A stretch of DNA of 7,632 nucleotides, from positions 1 through 7,632 of the forward strand of contig CASDWL010000048.1 of the NCBI GenBank assembly GCA_949284615.1. Reading direction: 5' to 3'. The stretch is from an uncultured Mycoplasma sp. Its GTDB lineage: Bacteria > Bacillota_I > Bacilli_A > Mycoplasmatales > Metamycoplasmataceae. The position numbers and the translations under genes were made by a program. The notes beneath the pieces are model-generated. The model did not search any database, had not been told where the DNA came from, and worked only from the letters and a program-made list of their open reading frames with translations. Shown here in pieces: positions 1-6,685 of this stretch; the first letter of the stretch is position 1, and each line of letters opens with the position of its first letter.

Positions 1-34
1 TAGCTATTAAATTCAAATCAGAAGGACTCAAATG

Positions 35-70
35 GTCCCATCTATAGTTTACGCTATAGGTGGGACTTTT
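35..70 (+). terminator. Rho-independent terminator of the upstream unit
   Basis: A 13-bp stem pairs 35-47 with 54-66. It is perfect except for one G-U pair and has a 6-nt loop, tttacg. It is followed by TTTT, then GATTTTT. It separates whatever lies upstream of the window from the PTS operon. Bases 1-34 before it contain no gene that I can recognise. Confidence 0.85.
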
Positions 71-73
71 GAT

Positions 74-101
74 TTTTACTTTTCAATATTAAATTTATAA
101 T
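74..101 (+). promoter_or_regulatory. Candidate promoter of the PTS operon
   Basis: A consensus -10 box TATAAT lies at 96-101, just after the upstream terminator and about 35 bases before the first gene. The -35 side is only T-rich (ttttac near 74-79) and not convincing, which is common in Mollicutes. I see no clear operator or catabolite-repression site between 71 and 135. Confidence 0.5.
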
Positions 102-135
102 TAATTTATTTTTTTTATTATTGTAGAAGAAAGAG

Positions 136-441
136 ATGAAAATGAAAATATTATTAGCTTGTTCTGCAGGTATGTCAACATCTTTACTAGAAAAATCTAT
201 TAGTGATTATGCTAAATCAATTGGTGAAAATGTTGAAGTAATTGCAAAACCTTCAAATGAAGCAAGAGAAATAATTCATAATTATGATATTTGTTTACTT
301 GGACCACAAGTTAAATATATGGAAGCTCAATTTAAACAAGTTGCAGGAAATATTCCAGTTATTGTTATTCCTCCACATATTTATGCTATGGCAAAAGGTG
401 ATGAATGTTATAAATTAGCAAAAGATAATTTAAAATCATAA
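136..441 (+). CDS. PTS lactose/cellobiose-family EIIB component
   Basis: Cytoplasmic phosphocarrier of a sugar phosphotransferase system. It takes phosphate from EIIA and passes it to the sugar bound by EIIC. The 101-residue product has the usual single-domain EIIB size. It opens with the family's phosphocysteine loop: Cys9 in ILLACSAGMSTSLL is the phosphorylated residue, and the GMSTS turn forms the phosphate cradle. The second half carries the expected LGPQVKYM and PVIVIPPHIYAM stretches. Two starts are possible, ATG 136 and ATG 142. The purine run AGAAAGAG ends right at 136 and is better spaced for 142, which would give the more typical N-terminus MKILLAC. It is first in the operon, 81 bases upstream of EIIC. 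Substrate cannot be read from EIIB alone; cellobiose, chitobiose or lactose types are all possible. Confidence 0.93.
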   Translation: MKMKILLACSAGMSTSLLEKSISDYAKSIGENVEVIAKPSNEAREIIHNYDICLLGPQVKYMEAQFKQVAGNIPVIVIPPHIYAMAKGDECYKLAKDNLKS

Positions 442-522
442 ATTTTAATGTTGTAAATGTTTTAATTTATGAGTTTATATTATTAAATTTTTTATAAAAA
501 TAAACACAGAAAGATATTATTT

Positions 523-1998
523 ATGACAACTTCAACGAGAAAAAAATGAAGTGATCATTGAAATGCATTCGTATCTCAATTAGGAAAATTGGGTGAACAA
601 AGACATTTATCAGCATTGAGAGATGGATTTGCTTTACTAGTGCCTTTAATGATAGCGGCTTCATGTGGTGTTATTTGTATGACATTTGTTTTTGGATGAT
701 GACAAACAACATCGACATCAATTTTAGGTTGAATTACATGAGGTATACCAGGTCAAGTAGAAACTAATCCACAAGGAATTGTAGATTTTGTTGCGGGATC
801 TGTTGCATCTCAAATTTCAGCCACAGGAACTTTTATTTTCTATTCAATTTGAAAAGGAATATTTAGTTATCTATCAATTTTTTCAACTTTAACAATTTCA
901 TATTCTTTTGCAAGAATTAAAGGTACAAAGGATACTTTTATTGCACCTTTAATAGGTCTTGGAACATTTATGATCTTATCATATGGAAATGTATCTTTAT
1001 TTGATGCTAAAGGATTATTGTTATCTATAATTTCATCTTTAATTTCTATTGAATTGTATACATATTTTGAAAGTAAAGAAAAATTGCAATTAAAAATGCC
1101 GGCAGGTATTCCTCCAGCTGTTGGAAGAAGTTTTTCAAAACTGTTTCCTACTATATTTACATTATTAATTATGGTTGCAATTCAAGCTCCATTTTTAATA
1201 GTTACAGGATTAACCACAGGATTTGGCAATGGTGATTGATTCTCAATTGGTTTAGCAATTTCTACAGGTATTTAAGCTCCATTTTTAGGATTAACATCAA
1301 ATTCATCAGGATCTTATGCAATTGGATTTATTTTTGTAGTATTTAGTGCCATTTTATGATTTTTAGGATTACATGGAAGCAATATTTTGATGGGAGTTTT
1401 TTCACCAATATATTTAGCTAATTTAGCAAACAATCAAACTTATATTTCTACTGGAGTTGGATCACCATCTGTAATTGCTGATGGAACAAATGATGCTTTT
1501 ATTTATTTTGGTGGAATAGGAACTACATTAGCTCTTGTATTAATGGGTCTATTATTTGCTAAAAAGAAAGTTGAAAGAGAAATTTTAAAATTTGGTGGAG
1601 CACCTGCAATATTTAACATTAACGAGCCAATCATTTTTGGTTTCCCATTAGTTTTAAATTTCACATATGTAATCCCATTTGTATTATCACAAGCAGTGTT
1701 ATTTACAACTACATGATTATCAATTGAAGTCTTAAAATGAGTACCTCCAGTAATTGTTAAAATACCATGAACAACTCCAGTATTAATTGGTGGTTTTTTA
1801 GCAACAAGTAGTTGACAAGGTATTATATTATCTGGATTGAATTATATTATTGCTTGCTTGATATGATTACCATTTATTTTAATATCTAATAAACAAGCTA
1901 AAAAAAGAGGGGAAGAATTGGTAACCATTAATTATAAAGATGGATGAAAAACATGAGTTTCAAAAATAATGAGAAAAAATAAACAAGGAGATAAATAA
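523..1998 (+). pseudogene. PTS lactose/cellobiose-family EIIC permease, interrupted by in-frame TAA
   Basis: Membrane permease of the sugar PTS, which binds and translocates the disaccharide. Read with TGA as Trp, the frame from ATG 523 to TAA 1996-1998 gives a 491-codon protein with many hydrophobic segments. The first is around residues 36-60 (DGFALLVPLMIAASCGV). The C-terminal half has the EIIC signature FNINEPIIFGFPLV, with the family's conserved glutamate at codon 368. Codon 251 (1273-1275) is TAA, a true stop in code 4. It falls in STGI-stop-APFLG, and the same frame continues flawlessly for another 240 codons. A single C-to-T change of CAA (Gln) explains it; the phrase IQAPFL, with CAA, occurs earlier in the same protein. 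Translation would stop at 250 residues, without the NEP motif, so the permease should be dead unless the stop is suppressed or is a sequencing error. ATG 523 is chosen because family-like sequence follows at once; the upstream AGAAAGA is a weak ribosome site. The 442-522 gap holds nothing else recognisable. Confidence 0.9.
1273..1275 (+). other. Nonsense codon (TAA) in the EIIC gene
   Basis: The frame reads TCT ACA GGT ATT TAA GCT CCA. It is open on both sides when TGA is read as Trp, so this is a point substitution and not a frameshift. The likely ancestral codon is CAA. Confidence 0.9.
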
Positions 1999-2001
1999 TT
2001 T

Positions 2002-2650
2002 ATGACTACAGAAAATTTAAATAATGAATCAGTTGTTGTAAATAAATATGACAACATTCAATATAAGAAGTCAAATCCTTTTATTTTAGGAAAATTATCA
2101 AATAACTCAATTTCATTTAATTTATAATGTTATAAAAGCCATAACTCTTTTACTAGTGTTTATTTTTGCATTGCTGTCTCTATGATATACAACACAATGA
2201 AAAGAAAATACTTTAGTTAACTTGGGAATTGATTTAAATTCTAAGTTAAATTTAATTCAATCTGGAGATGGAACAACAAATCCAGTAACCGAAGCAATCT
2301 TACAAAGAGTAACTGAAGCAAATGCATTATCTTTAGGTCAATGATCATCATTACAAAATATATTTAATAGTTCAATTATAGATATTTTAGTTGCATTTTC
2401 ATTTGTTGGAATTGTTGCGATAATTCCTTCATTAGTATTTAAAAATGGAACAATATATTCTTTAATATCTATGGTTATAGCATTTGTATCATTTATAGTG
2501 ATATTAACATTATTTAGTATATGTTTAATTCATCAAAATGAAGTAGTTCAAATATATAGATCAACTGGAAGTTGAGAAAATAATGATTTAATAATGGCTA
2601 ATGTTCAAAAAATATTAGATCTTGTTTTAGGACCAACAACAAATAATTAA
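2002..2650 (+). pseudogene. Small three-helix membrane protein of unknown function, frameshifted
   Basis: I do not recognise a family. From ATG 2002, preceded by AAGGAG at 1985-1990 inside the EIIC 3' end, a polar N-terminus of 41 codons runs to TAA 2125-2127. The coding signal then continues one frame over, from about 2126 to TAA 2648-2650. Removing one T in the tttat stretch at 2121-2125 joins the two parts without a break (SFNL then NVIKAITLLL) and gives 215 residues. The restored protein has three hydrophobic helices: one beginning ITLLLVFIFALLSLW, one around ILVAFSFVGIVAIIPSL, and one around LISMVIAFVSFIVILTLF. A polar loop of about 60 residues lies between the first two. Its place between EIIC and EIIA suggests a transport-linked role, but nothing in the sequence shows one. 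The downstream part has no ATG near its beginning, so it is unlikely to be a separate gene. Confidence 0.75.
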
Positions 2651-2666
2651 TAACTAAGGGGAACTA

Positions 2667-2999
2667 ATGAGTAAAAAATTTACATTAGAAGAATTGTCAC
2701 AAGTTGCTTTTCAAATTATTACTAATGCTGGTGAAGCTAAATCAGAAGCAATGTTAGCGATTTATGATGCTAAAGAAAATAAGATAAATGAGGCAAAAGA
2801 AAAATTAAGCAAAGCTAATAAATCAATTAATATTGCTTCTGAAGCTCATTTTGAATTAATTCAAGCTGAAGCCCAAGGAATTCAAATTAATATTCCTTTA
2901 ATTTTAATGCATGCAGAAGACCAATTATTATCAACACAAACTTTAATTTTACTTGCAGAAGAATTTGTTGCTTTATATGAAAAAATAGGTAAAAAATAA
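2667..2999 (+). CDS. PTS lactose/cellobiose-family EIIA component
   Basis: Cytoplasmic phosphocarrier that accepts phosphate from HPr on a histidine and hands it to the EIIB cysteine. The 110-residue product matches the family length (about 100-115) and its all-helical, trimeric design. The signature LILMHAEDQLLST places the phosphorylated histidine at His82 and the metal-binding aspartate of the trimer core at Asp85. Its N-terminus, LSQVAFQIITNAGEAKSEAMLA, is typical of the LacF/CelC group. ATG 2667 is fixed by AAGGGG at 2656-2661, five bases upstream. The stop codon overlaps the next gene's start by one base (TAATG). The gene is intact, although the EIIC of the same operon is not. Confidence 0.95.
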   Translation: MSKKFTLEELSQVAFQIITNAGEAKSEAMLAIYDAKENKINEAKEKLSKANKSINIASEAHFELIQAEAQGIQINIPLILMHAEDQLLSTQTLILLAEEFVALYEKIGKK

Positions 3000-4096
3000 T
3001 GTTTGGAATATCAATATATCCTGAAAAAGAAAACATAGCTGATATATTAAACTATATATCTTTAGCTTCAAAATATAATTTTAAAAGAATTTTTACATGT
3101 CTTTTATCAGTAGAGGGCGACAAACAAGAGATAACTAATAATTTTAAAAAAATTATTGAACATGCAAGAAAATGTAACATGGAAGTAATTTTAGATATTA
3201 GTCCAAAAGTTTTCAAAGATTTAAATATTTCATATGATGATTTATCTTTTTTTGCTAATCTAGGTGCAACAGGAATTAGATTGGATGAAGGCTTTGATGG
3301 ATTAAAAGAAGCTATGATGACATACAACAAATATGATTTAGATATTGAAATCAATATGTCTAGTGGAACCAAATATGTTGATAATATTATGACTTTTAAT
3401 CCTAATATGAAGAAATTAATTGGTTGTCATAATTTTTATCCTATGGAATATTCAGGATTGTCTTTAGAGCATTTTACTAAAACATCTTTACAATATAAAA
3501 ATTTTGGATTAAGAACAGCAGCTTTTGTTTCATCTAGCCATGCAGATCATGGTCCATGGCCTGTAATGGATAAAGGGCTATGTACATTAGAAATGCATAG
3601 ATCTTTACCCTTATTAACACAAGTAAAACATCATTTAATGATGGGATTAGTAGATGATATTATTATAGCCAATGCTTTTGCATCTGAAGAAGAATTAGCA
3701 TCAATAGGTAATTTATCAATGACACCAGAATTCAATATTGTATTTGATGTAGAACCATTTGCAATTGAAAAGCAAATTATTTTGAATGAACCCCATTTTA
3801 ATCGTGGAGATATTTCTGATTACTTAATTCGTTCAACTCAATCTAGAGTTAAATATAAGAATGAAAATTTTCCAGAAAAAAATAATCCAAATGAAATAAA
3901 AAAAGGGCAAATTATTATTGGTAATAATAAATTTGGTCAATATAAAGGTGAATTGCAATTAATTAAAAAAGACCATTATGATGAGCAAAATAGAAAAAAT
4001 GTTCTAGCACATATTGATGATAATGAGTTATTTTTATTAGATTATTTAAAGCCGTGATCAACATTTAAATTTGTTGAGAAAAAAAATAATAAATAA
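2999..4096 (+). CDS. DUF871 / MupG-like 6-phosphoglycosidase
   Basis: Member of the DUF871 family. Its characterised member, MupG of Staphylococcus aureus, cleaves the 6-phospho-disaccharide MurNAc-6-P-GlcNAc after PTS uptake. The protein is 365 residues when TGA 4055-4057 is read as Trp; a standard-code reading would clip its last 13 residues. The N-terminal part (about 1-240) is a TIM barrel with family blocks GISIYPE (3-9), RIFTCLL (30-36), GIRLDEGF (92-99), CHNFYP (143-148), HGPWP (184-188) and DDIIIANAFAS (219-229). The remainder fits the family's small cyclophilin-like beta domain, starting near FNRGDISDYLIR. It begins at ATG 2999, overlapping the EIIA stop by one base, so the two are probably translationally coupled. 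The likely substrate is the phospho-disaccharide delivered by this PTS. With nagA and nagB adjacent, no murQ etherase here, and Mollicutes having no cell wall, a chitobiose-type substrate seems more likely than a MurNAc one. This is inference. Confidence 0.9.
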
Positions 4097-4110
4097 TTTG
4101 TATATGTAAT

Positions 4111-4140
4111 AAAAAGTCCAACTAAATGTGGAACTTTTTT
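4111..4140. terminator. Bidirectional terminator between the PTS operon and nagA
   Basis: The left arm aaaaagtcca (4111-4120) pairs with tggaacttttt (4129-4139) with a single bulged A and an 8-nt loop. There is a T run on the + strand (4134-4140) and an A run (4111-4115) that serves as the T run on the - strand. It lies between the DUF871 stop (4096) and the nagA stop (4143-4145), so it can end both convergent transcripts. Confidence 0.85.
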
Positions 4141-4142
4141 AC

Positions 4143-5270
4143 TTATACAAATATATCTATAATATTTATTGAATCATCCACAATAACAAAATTAATTTTA
4201 TTTCCTATTATAAAATCACCATATAAGGATTCTAGACCTAAATTTCTAGCACTATTATATGAACTAACTTTTACCAAATCCATTCATGAACAATTTGTAA
4301 CATTTTTAAAATGATTCAGTAATCAATTATATGTTACTCCTGAACCACTTAAAGTATCTGAGTTTTTTAAATAAAATCAATTACCCTTTTTTTCTATTTC
4401 CAGATTACCTAATTTATATTCTCCATTATTCATCCCCTTAGGAGATAATGAGTCAGTAACTAAAGTAAGATTGTTGATATCAAAATTATCATATGTATAT
4501 TTAATTACATGATCATTAACATGTACACCATCTGCTATTATTTCTATACATAAATCTGAATTAAATTCTTTATTGAATAAAGCATTTAATATACCTAGAT
4601 TTGTTGAATGATGAAATCCACTCATAGCATTATACATATGTGTAATTCTTTTAGTTCCATTCTTCAACATATCTACTGAATCTTTATAATTTGCATTAGA
4701 GTGTCCTAGGGCAAAAATAAAATCATTTTGATATTTGTTTACTAATTTTCTATTTTGGGAATTTTCAGCATCGATAGTTAAAATGATTGGAAAATGATTT
4801 ATTTTACTTTTAGCTTCTTGCAAAAAATCTTCATCTATTGGAATTATTAACTTTTCTTCATGAGCTCCCTTTTTTTGCTTACTAATAAAAGGTCCCTCAA
4901 AATATCACGCAATAATTTTGACATTATTATCTATTTGAGCAACATCATTAATTAAATGTAATTTATCCTTTAATTTATTAATTTCAGTAGTCACTGATGT
5001 TCCTACAACACCAACAATGCCTTCTTTTTTTAATTGATTTAAATAATTATTAATTTCTTGTTTGTTACTTAAATCGTCAAATGAAAAATTATATCCACCA
5101 TGTGTATGTGAATCAATAAAACCAGGCATAATAATTTTTTCTTGACAATCTATACCGTCTTGTCCTGTATGACCTCTACCAATTTTGGTTAATATTTTAT
5201 TTTCGTCTATTTCTAATCAACCTAAAAACTGTTCATCCTTTGTTGTAATTAAAGCATTTTTATATATCAA
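4143..5270 (-). CDS. nagA: N-acetylglucosamine-6-phosphate deacetylase
   Basis: Hydrolyses GlcNAc-6-P to GlcN-6-P and acetate in the cytoplasm, feeding NagB. Reading TGA as Trp gives 375 residues, the normal NagA length. Family motifs are in order: DSHTHGG (53-59), EGPF with the metal-binding Glu125, KGAH with substrate His137, GHSNA with His190, THMYNAM with His211, ADGVH with His250, and VTDSLS with catalytic Asp273. The C-terminal NSARNLGL and GDFIIG blocks are also present. All catalytic residues are kept. No ATG fits the N-terminus. The TTG at 5268-5270 yields MIYKNALITT, the expected NagA opening, and has a good ribosome site, GAGGAAG, at 5277-5283, six bases upstream. This start lies inside nagB, overlapping it by 11 bases, so the two are an operon and probably coupled. 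The gene is intact, unlike nagB. Confidence 0.95.
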
Positions 5271-5969
5271 GTTCAGCTTCCTCATCAAAAATAATAGTTA
5301 CATCAGGATGAAGAATTAAAGCGCTAGCTGGAAAATTCTTATTAAATTCTTTTGTTTTCTTTAATTCGCTAACAGCATATTGTTTTGATTTTCCAAATGC
5401 TAATAAAATTATTTTTTTAGCTTTTAAAATAGATGCAATACCCATTGATAAAGCTGTTTTAGGAACATTTGTAGTATCACCATTAAAGAATTTATCTGCA
5501 TTGACTTTAATTGTTTCAGGGGTTAAATCTACAATTCTTGTCACTGAATCTAATGTAGACCCTGGTTCATTAAATCCTATATGTCCATTAGTACCTATTC
5601 CTAAAATTTGAATATCAATTCCCCCCATTTTTTAATCAATTCATCATAATTTGATCCATGTTCAGGAAAATGAGTGTTTTGCTTATTAATATTTACTTTA
5701 GAAAATAAATGTTTATCCATGAATATTTTGTAAGATTGTTCATGATTAGCTGGTAATCCTATATATTCATCTAGATTGAATGTAATTACATTTGATCAAT
5801 TTGTTTTATTTTTTTCATAATCTTTTGCAAGATCCTGATACATTAAAATTGGTGTTGATCCTGTTGCTAGTCCTAATTTAATGTTAGGATTCATTTTTAT
5901 AGCTTGAATTAACTCATTAGCAACAAATAAAGAACCTTCTTGTTCATTTTTAAATTTTATAAATTTCAT
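5260..5969 (-). pseudogene. nagB: Glucosamine-6-phosphate deaminase, frameshifted
   Basis: NagB converts GlcN-6-P to fructose-6-P and ammonia, the last step into glycolysis. The first half, from ATG 5969, carries LGLATGSTP (32-40, phosphate site) and FNLDEY with the catalytic Asp67. Its frame then runs out at TAG 5601-5603, giving a 122-residue fragment. The second half lies one frame over and carries GGIDIQILGIGTNGHIGFNE, the active-site His/Glu region, then RIVDLTPETI and a normal C-terminus ending at TAA 5260-5262. The break falls at an A6-T-G6 tract (- strand; 5621-5633). Adding one A or one G restores 236 residues, close to the 242 of Bacillus subtilis NagB. The start is decided by AGGAG at 5974-5978; an in-frame ATG at 6020 would add 17 residues but lacks this support. 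The lesion separates the lid and active-site parts, so the product should be inactive unless the ribosome shifts frame. Confidence 0.9.
5621..5633 (-). other. A6-T-G6 homopolymer tract carrying the nagB frameshift
   Basis: On the - strand the bases are AAAAAATGGGGGG. A G6 run is rare in DNA this AT-rich. The upstream frame gives LIKKWGEL and then dies at TAG 5601-5603; the downstream frame gives MGGIDIQ. One extra A gives KKMGGIDIQ and one extra G gives KKWGGIDIQ; both are plausible for NagB. Confidence 0.85.
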
Positions 5970-6058
5970 ACTTCTCCTAATTTTAGAACAATAGTTTAAA
6001 ACATAAATTTGTTCATTCATATTAACTTATTGTTAATTTATATTATAATGATTTTATT
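5970..6058. promoter_or_regulatory. Divergent promoter region between nagBA and cutC
   Basis: The 8-bp palindrome ATTATAAT (6042-6049) holds a TATAAT box on each strand. The + strand box at 6044-6049 lies only ten bases before the cutC GTG. The - strand box at 6047-6042 faces nagB and would give a leader of about 65-70 bases. Neither has a good -35 box. A second - strand option is TAATAT at 6024-6019. Confidence 0.5.
6021..6037. repeat. Perfect inverted repeat ATTAAC-N5-GTTAAT, candidate operator
   Basis: Six-base arms (6021-6026 and 6032-6037) surround the spacer TTATT. The element sits between nagB and cutC, just downstream of the - strand TATAAT and just upstream of the + strand one. That is the right place for a dimeric repressor to control both genes. 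AT-rich DNA makes such repeats fairly common by chance, and no regulator gene is present in the window. Confidence 0.4.
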
Positions 6059-6685
6059 GTGAAAATTATTAAAGAAGCATGCATTGATAATATGCAATCT
6101 GTAGATCTTGCATTAGAATCAAAGAATATTCATAGATTTGAAACTTGTTCTAATTTAGATGAAGGAGGATTAACTCCTAGTATAGAATTATTTAAATATA
6201 TTAAAAATAAATCTAATTTACCCCAAATCATTATGATTAGATGTAAAAATTCTTTTATTATTAATGATCCTTCAGAATTAGAAATAATGAAATCTCAAAT
6301 ACAAACTTTTATAGAATCAGGAGCAAAACATTTTATTTTTGGTTATATTGATCAAAATAAAAATATAGATTGAGATACTTGTAAACAATTAATAGATGTT
6401 ATTAAAATTCATTCAGATACTACATGAAGTTTTCATATGGCAATAGATGAAGTGAATGATTATGACAAATCATTTAAAGAATTAATTAAATATAAATTCA
6501 TTAGAGTTTTAACAAAAGGCGGAAAAGATGCAGCTATAAATAATTTATCCCAGTTAAAATATCTGCAAACCACATATGGTAAAGATATTGAAATTCTTGT
6601 TGGCGGCAAAGTAACAAAAGAGAATTATAAACAAATTCATCAAGAAACTGGAATTTTACAATTTCATGGAACTAAAATATTTTAA
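6059..6685 (+). CDS. cutC: CutC-family TIM-barrel protein, divergent
   Basis: The family is named for a proposed role in copper homeostasis, but its enzymatic function is not settled. With TGA read as Trp the protein has 208 residues, somewhat short for CutC. Family landmarks are in order: FETCSNLDEGGLTPS (27-41), an IMIR strand (58-61), SFHMAID in place of TFHRAFD (124-130), RVLTKGG in place of RVLTSGG (149-155), EILVGGKV, and a C-terminal FHGTKIF near the usual HxSA. The strongly conserved RPRGGDF loop is replaced by RCKNSF, so the ligand site may have changed. GTG 6059 is the only start that keeps the conserved N-terminus, and no Shine-Dalgarno precedes it. A TATAAT at 6044-6049 would start the mRNA within a few bases of the GTG. 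It is divergent from nagBA and its stop overlaps that of the ROK gene, which hints at an amino-sugar context. Confidence 0.82.

Noticed and set aside
442..522. Small gene or regulatory RNA between EIIB and EIIC
   Set aside because: Only AT-rich sequence with no convincing start, hairpin or promoter.
1387..1716. Possible separate small membrane protein starting at ATG 1387
   Set aside because: It is in the same frame as EIIC and carries the EIIC NEP motif; it is the second half of the interrupted permease.
3052..3372. Open frame on the - strand inside the DUF871 gene
   Set aside because: Shadow frame opposite a clearly recognisable protein; no ribosome site and no family features.
4126..4314. 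Open frame on the + strand after the DUF871 gene
   Set aside because: It starts within the terminator and lies opposite the NagA C-terminus, which has conserved family blocks.
5621..5633. Programmed ribosomal frameshifting in nagB
   Set aside because: A6-T-G6 is not a standard X XXY YYZ slippery heptamer, no clear stimulatory structure was seen, and NagB is not known to need it. An ordinary indel is simpler, though proteomics could reopen the question.
5967..6020. Longer NagB from ATG 6020 (17 extra residues)
   Set aside because: A strong AGGAG site directly precedes ATG 5969, and known NagB proteins begin at the MKFIKF-like strand.
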